NCBI RefSeq assembly: GCF_001422365.1
Contig: NZ_LMMT01000015.1
Location: 54,966-118,965, forward strand
From: Pseudorhodoferax sp. Leaf265
GTDB lineage: Bacteria; Pseudomonadota; Gammaproteobacteria; Burkholderiales; Burkholderiaceae_C
Length of the DNA stretch: 64,000 bases
Reading direction: 5' to 3'
How positions within the stretch are numbered: position 1 is the stretch's first letter; the number at the start of each line of letters is the position of its first letter. Positions 55,085 to 64,000 of this stretch are shown piece after piece. A program made the position numbers and the translations under genes. Below the pieces are notes generated by a model. It saw only the letters and a program-made list of their open reading frames with translations. It searched no databases and had not been told where the DNA came from.

Positions 55085-56166
55085 ACCGCGCGCTTGGCCG
55101 CGTACATGGCCCGGTCGGCGGCCTCCAGCAACTCGTTCTCGGTCACGAACTGCTCGGGGCCGGTGCCGGCCACGCCGGCGGCGACCGAGAACTCGGGGAA
55201 CAGGGCCGTGAAGGCTTCGGCGATCTTCTCGGCGATGCTCTCGGCCACATCGGGCGTGGCGTCGGGCAGGATCACGCAGAACTCGTCGCCGCCCACGCGG
55301 CAGGCGAAGTCGGTGCTGCGGCAGCTCTTGGCGATGGCCTCGCCCAGCGCGCGCAGCACCTCGTCGCCCTTGGCATGGCCGAAGGTGTCGTTGATGAACT
55401 TGAACTTGTTGACGTCCATGTAGACCAGCGACACCTGGCTCTTGCGCCGCTGCGCGGCGTTGAGCTCGCGCGTGAGCGCCATGGTCATGCCGCGCTTGTT
55501 GTAGAGCTCGGTCAGCGGATCGCGCTCGGCATGCGTGCTCAGGATCTTGGACTTCTGCTCCAGCGCATGGGCATAGGTCTCGATGCGCTTCTTGGCGCTT
55601 TCCATGGCGCTGAGCAGGGTGCCGATGTAGGTGTCGAAGACCAGCGCGTTGTCGAAGTTCATGAGCTTGTCGAGCGCGCGCAGCACGTCCAGCAGCGTGT
55701 GGCGGTCCTCGATCTCGTGGGCCAGCACCTCGGCCAGCAGGTACTTGAGCGTGCAGGCGGCCGACAGGAACAGCTTGGGCTCCACGCCGATGCGCTTGTG
55801 CACGAGGCCGATGCGCAAGCGGCCGTTGACATAGGCGTGGCCGTAGTCGCCCGCGAACAGGTCCTGGATGTAGCGCGTCTGCGCAGAGCGCAGCCGGGCC
55901 AGCGTGTCGGCATCGCCGATCAGCAGCGCGATCTCGTCGAAGGCGGTCTGCTTCTCGTAGAACCTGGCGACGATGTGGTCGAGCCTGCGCTCGATGATGG
56001 GCTGCTGCGCCGTGAGCAGGTCGAGCTCGCGCTGCGTGAGGTCCAGCAGTTCCATCCGCCGGATGATCTCCATCTCGTTGATGTTGAACTGCTCCAGCAG
56101 CGTCTTCGCAATGGGCACGGCGGTTTCCTCGTCGGGGCGGTCGTGGGAATGGCGTGTCGCGGCCAT
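55081..56166 (-). CDS. Globin-coupled sensor diguanylate cyclase
   Basis: A 361-residue cytoplasmic protein. Residues about 25-165 form a sensor globin with proximal heme ligand His123 (GLVHKRIG). A helical linker follows (165-210), then a GGDEF domain from about 210. The active-site signature VGGDEF is intact (GGDEF at 292-296), and an RxxD inhibitory site (Arg283-Asp286) lies five residues upstream, so product inhibition is likely. This is the DosC/HemAT-GcyE class, in which O2 binding tunes c-di-GMP synthesis. A GTG at 56118 with GAGGAAA upstream is a plausible alternative start. Confidence 0.93.
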   Translation of the reverse strand: MAATRHSHDRPDEETAVPIAKTLLEQFNINEMEIIRRMELLDLTQRELDLLTAQQPIIERRLDHIVARFYEKQTAFDEIALLIGDADTLARLRSAQTRYIQDLFAGDYGHAYVNGRLRIGLVHKRIGVEPKLFLSAACTLKYLLAEVLAHEIEDRHTLLDVLRALDKLMNFDNALVFDTYIGTLLSAMESAKKRIETYAHALEQKSKILSTHAERDPLTELYNKRGMTMALTRELNAAQRRKSQVSLVYMDVNKFKFINDTFGHAKGDEVLRALGEAIAKSCRSTDFACRVGGDEFCVILPDATPDVAESIAEKIAEAFTALFPEFSVAAGVAGTGPEQFVTENELLEAADRAMYAAKRAV

Positions 56167-56265
56167 CCAAAGGACTGGGCGGTTTCGCTCGGCCCAAGGA
56201 TCAAATCAAGACATCGCTCGACCCAGGTTTGTCTTCAAATGGTAGCAGTCGGATCAGGAAACGGC

Positions 56266-56499
56266 CTAGCCCACGCGGGCGGACGGGGCTGAGGCCGCGG
56301 GCTTGTCTGGCAGGCGCGTGATCTGGATGGCGCGCCCGGTCCACACGCCGCCGGGCGGCAGCGCGCGGATGGCGGCCTTCTGCGCGGCGCCGAGGTCTTT
56401 CTCGTTGTCGATGTAGGCCGCGCTGACCTGGATGCTGCGCGGGCGCGGGTCGTGCGGGTCGGGCAGGATCAGGCTGATCTCGTAGGTGGGGGTCGTCAT
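56266..56499 (-). CDS. Small conserved-looking hypothetical protein
   Basis: A 77-residue soluble protein (MTTPTYEISLILPDPHDPRP...). It looks like a small alpha/beta domain. Its ATG overlaps the stop of the membrane protein gene upstream (ATGA), so the two are coupled. No family recognised. Confidence 0.6.
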   Translation of the reverse strand: MTTPTYEISLILPDPHDPRPRSIQVSAAYIDNEKDLGAAQKAAIRALPPGGVWTGRAIQITRLPDKPAASAPSARVG

Positions 56500-57347
56500 G
56501 CCGTGATTTTCGGTGATGGCCGCGGCCGGGTGGGGAGTGGCTGCACCTGCAGCCGCGGCGCATGGACCAGGCCGATGCTGGCCCACACGCCCACGCTGAA
56601 GTACAGCGTCATCCAGACGACCTCGGTCTTCCAGTCGGCCCAGTGCGTGGAGACATGCACGCGGCCCGCCACGTCGGCCATGCCGGCGGCGAGGTCCAGG
56701 TAGCTGCGGCCGGCGGCCTCGTCGGCCAGCCAGCGCTGCCAGTACATGGGCACGTCGACCGCGAACATGTACAGCGCGTAGGCTCCGGCCGCCACCACCC
56801 AGAGCGCCAGCACCGGCCGCTGCGACGGCGCCACGCGCGGCCACAGGGCGAGCAGGCACAGGGCCACCAGCGCGGCGCACAGGCCCCACAGGCTTTCCTC
56901 GATGGTGTGGCCCAGGTTGGAGGTGCTGAGCACCGAGTACCAGGAGCAGAGTTCGGCGACGAGGATCAGCGGCACGATCTGCAGCGCCGCCATCCGCGCC
57001 AGCGGGCGGTCGCCGCCGCGCGTGGTGTCCTTGAGCATCAGCGCCCATTGCGCGGCGAAGCACAGTTCGGCCACGGTGGCGACCGAGCGGCCGACCAGCG
57101 CGCTGGACCAGGGCGCATCGACCATCACCAGGCGCGGGATGTCGTAGACCGGCACCACCGAACGGAAGGCGCAGCCGAACACATAGCCGGCCGACAGCCA
57201 CAGCTGCAGCCGGCGCAGGCCGTGCCATTGGGCATCGCAAGGCAGGTCGGCGCGGTGCACGCGCCAGGCGGTCCAGCACCAGGCGGCGATGTTGAAGAGG
57301 GCCACCGCCCACAGCGTGGTGCGCCACAGGGTGATGGGCTCAGCCAT
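56496..57347 (-). CDS. Hypothetical seven-helix membrane protein
   Basis: A 283-residue protein with about seven hydrophobic segments spread along its length: near residues 12-30, 45-65, 85-105, 118-140, 150-172, 180-205 and 250-270. Charged residues are sparse within the segments. A conserved-looking RSVVPVYDIPR loop and a HTIEESLWG stretch are visible, but no family is recognised. It is the first gene of a two-gene unit with the 77-residue protein. Location is the inner membrane; role unknown. Confidence 0.65.
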   Translation of the reverse strand: MAEPITLWRTTLWAVALFNIAAWCWTAWRVHRADLPCDAQWHGLRRLQLWLSAGYVFGCAFRSVVPVYDIPRLVMVDAPWSSALVGRSVATVAELCFAAQWALMLKDTTRGGDRPLARMAALQIVPLILVAELCSWYSVLSTSNLGHTIEESLWGLCAALVALCLLALWPRVAPSQRPVLALWVVAAGAYALYMFAVDVPMYWQRWLADEAAGRSYLDLAAGMADVAGRVHVSTHWADWKTEVVWMTLYFSVGVWASIGLVHAPRLQVQPLPTRPRPSPKITA

Positions 57348-57469
57348 GGCGGGCCGGCCGCGGACGGCGCTTGTTGTTGTGCGGGTGCATGGCCTGTGCC
57401 TTGTCGTTCTGCGCCCATGGCGCGGACACCGACGCTACGCCGCGGGCCGCGTGGCGTCTGTAGGACATG

Positions 57470-57920
57470 CCCGGATGCGGCGCGGCGCAGGCGCTGGCGG
57501 CGATGGGGCACCGGCCAGCGATGTCGATCTGCTGGTGGAGTTCGCACCCGGTCGGGCGCAGAGTGGCTTTGCGCTGGTCGACCTGGAGGACGAACCGTCC
57601 GTGGTGTTCGAAGGGCGCGCAGTGGTCCTGGCGTTCCGTCGGTGCTCGACAACCCGTTCCGGCGCCGCGCCATCGAGCCGGAACGCAAGCCCCTGTTCCA
57701 ATGACGGCGGACCGGCTGCCGGCGCATCTGCACGACATGCGCGACGTCGTGCGCGAACTGCGGGGCCTGCCGGCCGGCCTGGATGTGCAGGATGTCCCGG
57801 CCAGACGCGTGCTGTGCCTGGCGGTTGGAAAAGCGCTGCATCAATCTCGGTGAGGCCGCGTTCCGCGTGGGCGACGGGGGCCTCGCCGCTGGCCGAGATC
57901 GGCACGCCCGGTCGCTGACC
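57470..57920 (+). pseudogene. Decayed MNT-HEPN toxin-antitoxin pair
   Basis: The first part reads ASDVDLLVEFAPGRAQSGFALVDLE, the core of an MNT antitoxin. A shift of frame then gives VLDNPFRRRAIEPERKPLFQ, the usual C-terminus of that family. A start at 57702 opens a HEPN-like frame (MTADRLPAHLHDMRDVVREL). It shifts after about 50 codons into a frame with LEKRCINLGEAAFRVGD, matching the HEPN core helix (family pattern NxxxIGEAAxRV). The expected RxxxxH catalytic motif is not found intact. At least two frameshifts, so non-functional. Confidence 0.65.
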
Positions 57921-57937
57921 GGGTGGACCGGGTGCGC

Positions 57938-58942
57938 TCAGTCCGCAGCCGCTGCGCGCGCTTGCGCGATCCAGCCGTCGAAGGTCTTCTGGTGCGCCTT
58001 GATCCAGCCGTCGGTGTGGCGCGCGATGTCGGCGGCCTTGTTCTCGCCGTTGCGCATGCGCAGGTTCTGGGCGTTGATGTCGGCCACGGGCAGCTGCATC
58101 ACCGACAACAGCTTGGCGGCGGCCGGGTTGGCGTCGGCGAAGGCCTTGTTGGCCACGATGTGCTGGGTGTTGGGGATGAAGCCGTAGTTCTGGCCGTTCG
58201 GCAGTTTGGTGTCGATGCCCTTCTGCGCGCCGGGCAGTGCCGAGAACGGCACCTGCAGCCAGACCACGTCGGCGCCGGGCTTGAGCACGCCGCTGACCCA
58301 GTAGGGCGTCCAGGTGTAGTACAGGATGGGCTTGCCTTCCTTGTGGCGCGTGATGGTGTCGGCCATCAGCGCGGCGTAGCTGCCCTGCACGTGCTGCACG
58401 GTGTTGGCGATGCCGTAGGCCTGCAGGTGGTGGTTGATGACGCCCTCGCAGCCCCAGCCCGGGTTGCAGCCGGTGAGGTTGGCCTTGCCATCACCGTCGG
58501 TGTCGAACAGCTGGGCGATGGCCGGGTCCTTGAGCTGGTCGATGCTGCGGATCTTGTGCGCCTCGGCAGTCTTCTTGTCGATCAGGTAGCCCTGCAGCGC
58601 ATTGGTCGAGTAGGTGCCCTGGCGCCACAACTTGGCCTCGCCGCCGGCGTTCCTGTAGAAGTCGTCGTGCAGCGGGTTCCAGCTGGCGGCCATCAGCGTG
58701 GCGTCGCCGTTGGCAATGGCCACATAGGCGGTGGCGTACTCGATCTCGCGGATCGGCTGCACGTCGTAGCCCAGCCTGGCCAGCGCGCGGCTGACCAGCA
58801 GGGTCTGGAAGGTCTCTTCGGCGATCGAGCTTTGCAGCGGCTGCACCTTGATGCCCTTGCCGGGCAGGTCCTGGGCCATGGCCGTTGCAGAGGCGGCCAG
58901 CAGGCCGGCGGCGAACGCGATGCGGAGGGTCTGGAATGTCAT
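57938..58942 (-). CDS. proX: Glycine betaine/L-proline ABC transporter substrate-binding protein ProX
   Basis: A 334-residue periplasmic binding protein with a signal peptide (cleaved near AMAQ). It belongs to the ProX/OpuAC group: [45 protein letters not shown] and [11 protein letters not shown]. The Trp-rich positions form the aromatic cage for betaine. It is the last gene of a proV-proW-proX operon read on the minus strand, 22 nt after proW. Confidence 0.95.
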   Translation of the reverse strand: MTFQTLRIAFAAGLLAASATAMAQDLPGKGIKVQPLQSSIAEETFQTLLVSRALARLGYDVQPIREIEYATAYVAIANGDATLMAASWNPLHDDFYRNAGGEAKLWRQGTYSTNALQGYLIDKKTAEAHKIRSIDQLKDPAIAQLFDTDGDGKANLTGCNPGWGCEGVINHHLQAYGIANTVQHVQGSYAALMADTITRHKEGKPILYYTWTPYWVSGVLKPGADVVWLQVPFSALPGAQKGIDTKLPNGQNYGFIPNTQHIVANKAFADANPAAAKLLSVMQLPVADINAQNLRMRNGENKAADIARHTDGWIKAHQKTFDGWIAQARAAAAD

Positions 58943-58964
58943 GCGGATGCTCCTTTTTGCAGAT

Positions 58965-60200
58965 TCAATGGATGCGCACGGCCAGGGCGGCGGTGGCTTC
59001 GGTGGTGCTGTCGTTCGTCTGGGTTGCGACGGGCGCGGGCTTGCGCTGCAGCGCGCGCGCGACCAGCCCGGCCGGGCCGGTCTGCCACCAGTGGCGCACC
59101 CCTTTGCCGTTCTCGCGGCGCGGCTGGCCCATGGCCTGGGTGATGCGGTCCAGCGTGATGGCCAAGAGCACGATGCCCAGGCCGCCCACGGTGGCCAGGC
59201 CCATGTCGAGCCGGCCGATGCCGCGCAGCACCATCTGGCCCAGGCCGCCCACGGCGATCATGGAGGCGATGACGACCATGGACAGCGACAGCATCAGCGC
59301 CTGGTTGATGCCGGCCATGATGGACGGCATGGCCAGCGGCAGCTGCACCTTGGTCAAGAGCTGCCAGGGCGAGGCGCCGTAGGCGCGGGCGGCTTCGATC
59401 AGGTCGGGCCGCACCTGGCGGATGCCCAGCGTGGTCAGGCGCACCAGCGGCGGCAGCGCGAACACGATGGTCACGATCACGCCCGGCACGTTGCCGATGC
59501 CGAACAGCATGACCACGGGCACCAGGTAGACGAAGGCCGGCGTGGTCTGCATGGCGTCCAGCACCGGGCGGGCGACGCGGTTGGCGCGGTCGCTCGAGGC
59601 CAGCAGGATGCCCAGCGGCAGGCCCAGCACCAGGCAGAAGGCCAGCGAGGTCAGCACCAGCGACAGCGTGACCATGGCCTCGGGCCAGATGCCCAGCATG
59701 GCCACGAGCAGCAGCGAGACGACGCCGCCGATGGCCACCGCGCGGCCCGCGAACTGCCAGGCCAAGAGGCCCAGCAGCGCGACCATGGCCAGGGTGGGCA
59801 CGGACTGCAGCAGGCCTTCCACGCCGGACAGCGTGGCGTCGATGGGGCCGCGCACGGTCTGGAAGAAGGGGCGGAAGTGCTCGACCGCCCAGGCCAGGCC
59901 CTGGTTGATCCAGGACTCCACCGGCAGGCTGCCATCCCACAGCTGCGTGAGCGAGAAGCCGTCGGGCGTGGCGGGCACGGCGTCGGCGGCGGCGCCGAGC
60001 CAGTCGTCGCCCGCGGGGGCGGCATCGGTGCCGGTGGACCAGGCGTCGGTGCCGGCGGCAGCGGGCGCCGCGTCGGCGGCACCCCAGGGATCGGCGGCCG
60101 GTGCCGATTCCACGGCGGGCGCGGCGTCGGGTGCCGAGGTCGCCCAGGGATCGGTTGCGGCGGCGGGGTTGGCCTGTGCGAGGGTGGTGTTGTCGTTCAT
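58965..60200 (-). CDS. proW: Glycine betaine/L-proline ABC transporter permease ProW
   Basis: A 411-residue inner-membrane permease. The C-terminal 290 residues are standard ProW, with the EAA loop [20 protein letters not shown] and about seven helices. The first 110 residues are an unusual acidic Ala/Pro extension with repeated D-P-W or D-x-W units ([24 protein letters not shown]). Native ProW also has an N-terminal hydrophilic tail, but this one is longer and repetitive. Between proV (22 nt upstream) and proX. Confidence 0.93.
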   Translation of the reverse strand: MNDNTTLAQANPAAATDPWATSAPDAAPAVESAPAADPWGAADAAPAAAGTDAWSTGTDAAPAGDDWLGAAADAVPATPDGFSLTQLWDGSLPVESWINQGLAWAVEHFRPFFQTVRGPIDATLSGVEGLLQSVPTLAMVALLGLLAWQFAGRAVAIGGVVSLLLVAMLGIWPEAMVTLSLVLTSLAFCLVLGLPLGILLASSDRANRVARPVLDAMQTTPAFVYLVPVVMLFGIGNVPGVIVTIVFALPPLVRLTTLGIRQVRPDLIEAARAYGASPWQLLTKVQLPLAMPSIMAGINQALMLSLSMVVIASMIAVGGLGQMVLRGIGRLDMGLATVGGLGIVLLAITLDRITQAMGQPRRENGKGVRHWWQTGPAGLVARALQRKPAPVATQTNDSTTEATAALAVRIH

Positions 60201-60222
60201 CGGTGGTTCCTCCTCGAAGGGG

Positions 60223-61422
60223 TCAATCGCTGTTCTTGTCCATGAAGCGCAGCAGCGTGGTCTTGCTGATCGCGCCGATGTAGCGGCCCTGGTCGTCGAC
60301 CACGGGCAGCGGCCAGGGCGACTGCGCGACCTGACCGAACAACTCGTTCACGGGGTGGATGGCGGCCACGGTCTGCACGTTCGGCAGGAAGGCGCGCTGC
60401 AGGCCCAGCGTGCCTTCGTGGTCCTGGAGCGCGGCGCGCAGCGAGTCGGCCGAGACCATGCCCAACAAGCGCTGCTGCGGGTCGACCACGTAGGCGAACT
60501 CGCGGTCCTGGTCTTCCAGCAGCTTGAGCGCGGGGCGGGCGCCGCGCGTGGGGTTCTCGGACACCACGACCTGGCTGCGCCGCGCGATGTCGCCGGCCTT
60601 GAAGACCTTGGCCGCGTCCACGCCGCGCACGAAGCTGCGCACGTAGTCGTCGGCCGGGTTGCGCAGGATCTCTTCGGGTGTGCCGACCTGCACCACCTGG
60701 CCGTCCTTCATGATGGCGATGCGGTCGCCGATGCGCATGGCCTCGTCCAGGTCGTGCGAGATGAACACGATGGTGCGGCGCCTGACCTGCTGCAGCCGCA
60801 GCAGCTCGCTCTGCATGTCGGTGCGGATGATCGGGTCCAGGGCCGAGAAGGCCTCGTCCATGAGCAGGATGGACGGGTCGGACGCCAGCGCGCGCGCCAG
60901 GCCCACGCGCTGCTGCATGCCGCCCGAGAGTTCGTCGGGGTAGCTGTCGCCCCAGCCGGCCAGGCCCACCTGCGCCAGCGCGTCGTCGGCCGCTGCCAGG
61001 CGCTGGGCCTTGTCGGTGCCGGCCAGCTCCAGGCCGAAGGCGGTGTTGTCGCGCACGGTCATGTGCGGCATCAGTGCGAAGGACTGGAACACCATGCTGA
61101 TGTCCTTGCGGCGCAGCGCGCGCAGCTGGCGGCTTCCGTGCTGGAAGATGTCCTCGCCATCGACCACGACGCGGCCGGCGCTGGGCTCGATCAGGCGGTT
61201 CAGCAGCCGCACCAGCGTGGACTTGCCCGAGCCCGACAGGCCCATGATCACGAAGATCTCGCCGGCCTGGATGTCGAAATGCGCGTCGAACACGCCGATG
61301 GACTGGCCGGTCTCGGCCAGGATCTCCTGCTTGCTCTTGCCTTGGCGCACGAGCGTCAGCGCTGCGTCGGGGTCGTCTCCGAACACCTTGAAGACGTGCT
61401 CGATCTGGATGTCTTTTGCCAT
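60223..61422 (-). CDS. proV: Glycine betaine/L-proline ABC transporter ATP-binding protein ProV
   Basis: A 399-residue ABC ATPase. It has Walker [16 protein letters not shown], signature [15 protein letters not shown], Walker [13 protein letters not shown] and switch FISHDLDEA. Two CBS-type domains at the C-terminus (about 275-399; [20 protein letters not shown] and [20 protein letters not shown]) sense ionic strength in homologues. It heads the osmoprotectant operon. The upstream palindrome at 61707-61725 may be a control site. Confidence 0.95.
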   Translation of the reverse strand: MAKDIQIEHVFKVFGDDPDAALTLVRQGKSKQEILAETGQSIGVFDAHFDIQAGEIFVIMGLSGSGKSTLVRLLNRLIEPSAGRVVVDGEDIFQHGSRQLRALRRKDISMVFQSFALMPHMTVRDNTAFGLELAGTDKAQRLAAADDALAQVGLAGWGDSYPDELSGGMQQRVGLARALASDPSILLMDEAFSALDPIIRTDMQSELLRLQQVRRRTIVFISHDLDEAMRIGDRIAIMKDGQVVQVGTPEEILRNPADDYVRSFVRGVDAAKVFKAGDIARRSQVVVSENPTRGARPALKLLEDQDREFAYVVDPQQRLLGMVSADSLRAALQDHEGTLGLQRAFLPNVQTVAAIHPVNELFGQVAQSPWPLPVVDDQGRYIGAISKTTLLRFMDKNSD

Positions 61423-61890
61423 TGCGGCGGGCCTCCTGGTTGGGGCTGGGCAATGGCCGCCTGGAGGGCGCAGGCGGCCGCGATCCGCAGCCGCACGGCA
61501 GGCACTGAAGACGACGAAGCAGGCCGCAACCAGCGCCCGTCACGCAAAGCGGAGCCGGTCAGCGGGCCTGGTCGAAGGGGCTGAACGGTGCGATGCGACG
61601 CGGCGTCGGGGTGGCTGGAGAACCAGCCGGTTGCCGGGCAAGCCCGGCAGGGGGATGTCTGGCGCCGCGACGGGAGGCAAGGTGCTCCGCGAGTAGCGCT
61701 CAGACCGTCAACATATCGTGTTGACTGTTAGAACAGGGCGCATTGTAACTTTTGGATCTAAGACATGTCAAGGCGTGAGGCATCGATGGCCAACGCCTGG
61801 CGCTGCGCACCGGCAATGAATTCTTAAAAAGCCTAAACATCGGCTCATCGCGGCCGTGCAGCATCGGGCCAGCAACTTCAAGGACCCTGC
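61423..61890. other. Divergent intergenic region between proV and mipA-like gene
   Basis: 468 bp holding the promoters of the osmoprotectant operon (minus) and of the MipA/OmpV gene (plus). The first 250 bp are GC-rich and carry no gene I can support. The part from 61700 to 61840 is clearly AT-richer, contains the dyad at 61707-61725, and is the likely promoter zone. Confidence 0.4.
61707..61725. promoter_or_regulatory. Palindromic candidate operator
   Basis: Perfect 7-bp arms GTCAACA (61707-61713) and TGTTGAC (61719-61725) around TATCG. It lies in the AT-rich part of the proV/mipA divergent gap. The size and symmetry suit a dimeric regulator of the MarR, TetR or GntR type. No regulator gene is adjacent, so the binder is unknown. 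Confidence 0.5.
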
Positions 61891-62706
61891 ATGCCACGTT
61901 CCATCCCTCCAGCCGCACGACCCCTTCGACGTCCGCGCGTGCGCACCGCCCTGACCGGGGCCGCGCTGGCCGCCCTCGGCCTGGGCAGCGCCCTGGCGCA
62001 GACCTCCGCCAGCCCCGGCGCCGACAGTGGCGCGGCCACGCAGTGGGGGCTGGGCGTGGGCCTGGACTACCAGCGCCGGCCCTACCGGGATTTCGACGAC
62101 AGGCTGCGCGTGCTGCCGCTGCTGATGTTCGAGAACCGCTACCTCAGCGTGCTGGGCACCCGTGCCGACCTCAAGCTGCCGTCGCAGGGGCTTTTCAGCT
62201 TCAGCCTGCGCGCGCGCTATGCACTGGACGGGTACGAGGCCGACGATTCCTCGTTCCTGGCCGGCATGGCGGAACGCAAGGACAGCCTGTGGCTGGGCGG
62301 TGCGGCCACCTGGCGGGCCGGCTTCGGCAACCTGTCGGCGGAGGTGCTGGGCGATGCCTCGGGCCACAGCCAGGGCGCGCAGTTCCGGCTGCAGCTGGAC
62401 CGCCGCATGCGCGCTGGCGCTTTCGGCTTCACGCCGCGCATCGCCGCCCACTGGATGGACCGCAAGTACGTGGACTACTACTACGGCGTGCAGGCCGCCG
62501 AGGCGCGCACCGGCCGCGCCTTCCACCGGGGCGAGGACGCCGTGAACCTGGAGCTGGGCGTGCGCGTGGACTACGCGCTGACGCCCCGGCAAAGCATGTT
62601 CCTGGACCTGAGCGCGACCCGCCTGGGCAACGCCATCCAGGACAGCCCGCTGGTCGACCGCTCGGGCCTGGCGGGCGTGCGCGTCGGCTACCTGTACCGC
62701 TTCTGA
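61891..62706 (+). CDS. MipA/OmpV family outer membrane protein
   Basis: A 271-residue outer-membrane beta-barrel of the MipA/OmpV group. It has a signal peptide (cleaved near ALAQ). YQRRPYRDFDDRLRVLPLL is the typical first-strand region (GxGxxYxxxPYxG...xxxPxxxF). The chain ends in the aromatic-terminated strand GVRVGYLYRF, as needed for BAM insertion. MipA links murein enzymes; OmpV-type proteins are porin-like or osmoresponsive. Its stop overlaps the next start (TGATG). Confidence 0.88.
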   Translation: MPRSIPPAARPLRRPRVRTALTGAALAALGLGSALAQTSASPGADSGAATQWGLGVGLDYQRRPYRDFDDRLRVLPLLMFENRYLSVLGTRADLKLPSQGLFSFSLRARYALDGYEADDSSFLAGMAERKDSLWLGGAATWRAGFGNLSAEVLGDASGHSQGAQFRLQLDRRMRAGAFGFTPRIAAHWMDRKYVDYYYGVQAAEARTGRAFHRGEDAVNLELGVRVDYALTPRQSMFLDLSATRLGNAIQDSPLVDRSGLAGVRVGYLYRF

Positions 62707-63893
62707 TGGCCCGGCCGCGAACACGCCTGGCGCCGCGCGTGCTGGCGTGGCTGGCGACGATGAGCGTGGCGGCCCTGGCCGCGGGCTGCGCCGTGCCGCG
62801 CAGCCCGGCGGCCATGGCACCGACCGGGCAGGACAGCTTCGCCACCTACGCCAGCGAGACGCGGGCGTGGATCGCGCAGCGGCGCGATTTCCAGACCGAC
62901 AGCGTGGCCGACGAGCTGGCCTGGAACGCCCCGCGCGAGTGGCGCCCGGCCGCGCCCGCCACGCGCGGCATGCTGCTGGTGCACGGGCTGGGCGATTCGC
63001 CCTGGTCGTTCGCCGACATCGGCGCCGCGCTGGCGGCGCAGGGCTTCCTGGTGCGCACCGTGCTGCTGCCGGGCCATGGCACCCGGCCGGCGGACCTGGT
63101 CGGCGTGGACCTGGACGACTGGCGGCGTGTGCTGCGCGAGCAGGCGGCGATCCTGGCACGCGACGTGCCCCAGGTGTTCCTGGGCGGCTTTTCCACGGGC
63201 GCCAACCTGGCGCTCGAGTACGCGCTGGAGCACGACAGCGTGCAGGGCCTGCTGCTGTTCTCCCCGGCGCTGAAGTCCGGCGTGCCGGGCGACTGGCTGC
63301 TGCCCTGGGTGGCGCGCGTGACGCCCTGGCTGCGCGCGCCCGCGCCCGGCACGGCCCAGCAATCCGCGCTGCGCTACCTGAACGTGCCCACCCACGCGTT
63401 CGCGCAGTACTACCGCAGCAGCGTGGCGGTGCGGCACAAGATCGCGCGCACGCAGTTCGACAAGCCGGCCGTGCTGGTGCTGGCGGAGCACGATTCGGTG
63501 GTCGATGTGGAGCACGCCATGCAGACCTTCGCCGCGCGCTTCACGCACCCGGGCAGCCGGCTGATCTACTACGGCGCGCTGGCGCCGCAGGCCACGCCTG
63601 GGCGCGTGCTGGTGCGTACGGACCGGCTGGCCGCGCAGCGCATCAGCCAGTTCTCACACATGGGGGTGCTGTTCGCGCCGGACAACCCGCTGTACGGCGT
63701 GCAGGGCACGCAGCGCATCTGCTGGAACGGCCAGGGCCACATCGAACGGGCACGCTGCCTGGCGGGCGATCCCGTGTGGTACTCCGAGTGGGGTTACCGC
63801 GAGAGCGACAAGGTGCATGCGCGGCTGACCTACAACCCCTGGTTCGACTGGCAGAGCGGCGTCATCGCCGGCGTGATGGGCGGCGTGGACTGA
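62706..63893 (+). CDS. Alpha/beta hydrolase lipoprotein
   Basis: A 395-residue exported hydrolase. The signal peptide ends in a lipobox (LAAGC, Cys28). The catalytic domain opens MLLVHGLGDSPWSFADIG, has the nucleophile Ser163 in FLGGFSTGANLALEY, the Asp in LVLAEHDSVVDVEH, and a candidate His in ISQFSHMGVLF. It resembles carboxylesterase/monoacylglycerol lipase-type enzymes. Overlap with the MipA-like gene (TGATG) implies joint expression; the two may process an outer-membrane-permeating ester (inference). Confidence 0.85.
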   Translation: MARPRTRLAPRVLAWLATMSVAALAAGCAVPRSPAAMAPTGQDSFATYASETRAWIAQRRDFQTDSVADELAWNAPREWRPAAPATRGMLLVHGLGDSPWSFADIGAALAAQGFLVRTVLLPGHGTRPADLVGVDLDDWRRVLREQAAILARDVPQVFLGGFSTGANLALEYALEHDSVQGLLLFSPALKSGVPGDWLLPWVARVTPWLRAPAPGTAQQSALRYLNVPTHAFAQYYRSSVAVRHKIARTQFDKPAVLVLAEHDSVVDVEHAMQTFAARFTHPGSRLIYYGALAPQATPGRVLVRTDRLAAQRISQFSHMGVLFAPDNPLYGVQGTQRICWNGQGHIERARCLAGDPVWYSEWGYRESDKVHARLTYNPWFDWQSGVIAGVMGGVD

Positions 63894-64000
63894 GCCGCAA
63901 CCAGCGCGCCCTGGGCGTGGCCAGGCGCGCCCGCAGCCGCCACCGGGAACAGCACGCGCACGCCGAAGCCGCGGCCATCCAGCCCGGGGCCGGTCTCGAT
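63830..64000 (-). CDS. Partial gene at the window end (possible histidine kinase C-terminus)
   Basis: A minus-strand frame runs in from beyond 64000 and stops at 63830, giving 56 residues. It begins IETGPGLDGRGFGVRVLFPV, which resembles the end of a sensor kinase ATPase domain (G-rich lid then VxxxFP). The rest is Ala/Pro-rich and overlaps the hydrolase tail. Too short to be sure; the true stop could lie in another frame. Confidence 0.3.
   Translation of the reverse strand: METGPGLDGRGFGVRVLFPVAAAGAPGHAQGALVAAQSTPPITPAMTPLCQSNQGL

Overview
The window is chromosomal DNA of a very GC-rich (roughly 70% G+C by eye) betaproteobacterium, most likely family Comamonadaceae (Acidovorax/Variovorax/Hydrogenophaga-like). 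This rests on gene content: two periplasmic Bug/TTT solute receptors, a class I and a class II fumarase side by side, PEP-CTERM secreted proteins, CaiB/acyl-CoA dehydrogenase catabolic genes and a PACE efflux protein with a divergent LysR regulator. No rRNA, tRNA, CRISPR array or intact transposase was seen.

Layout. 0.1-5 kb: a fumarase(class I)-murI-SDR operon on the minus strand, divergent from fumC. 5-10.3 kb: a tannase/feruloyl esterase with a MarR regulator, a YncE-like beta-propeller lipoprotein, a decayed MNT nucleotidyltransferase, and a D-amino acid dehydrogenase whose leader is a tandem glycine riboswitch. 10.9-15.5 kb: chemoreceptor, nitroreductase, gltS-like remnant, D-2-hydroxyacid dehydrogenase, truncated GNAT, GAF protein. 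15.7-19 kb: LysR-sulfatase-Bug receptor cluster. 19-28 kb: a phosphonate (2-aminoethylphosphonate type) locus. GntR, a PhnZ-type HD protein and an EamA transporter run leftward. An ABC importer, a HAD phosphatase, an FAD amine oxidase and phosphonoacetaldehyde hydrolase run rightward in a tightly overlapped operon. 28-32 kb: a large MscS-family channel, a PACE pump and its LysR regulator.

32.0-36.4 kb is a conspicuously AT-richer island and the most interesting part of the window. It holds two overlapping reverse transcriptase genes that I read as a DRT3 antiphage system (drt3a then drt3b, minus strand). Directly downstream is a structured intergenic RNA region with a CACACACA stretch, three perfect hairpins and an intrinsic terminator, a strong candidate for the DRT3 non-coding RNA. 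About 1.2 kb of apparently gene-free DNA follows.

37-48 kb: a subtilisin-like protease with autotransporter-type passenger repeat but no beta-barrel, two PEP-CTERM proteins, a broken PHB depolymerase, a glycine-zipper/alpha-beta-hydrolase fusion, an unknown membrane protein, a tandem universal stress protein with a GNAT partner, and a GDSL esterase. 48-54 kb: a double-length (tandem) IclR regulator divergent from CaiB, acyl-CoA dehydrogenase, Bug receptor and AcuI-type reductase, an acyl-CoA catabolic operon. 54.6-57.9 kb: a secreted hypothetical, a globin-coupled diguanylate cyclase, an unknown membrane/cytosolic gene pair and a decayed MNT-HEPN toxin-antitoxin module. 57.9-64 kb: a ProXWV glycine betaine importer (minus strand), a MipA/OmpV porin-like protein, a lipoprotein alpha/beta hydrolase, and the tail of a gene that runs off the end.
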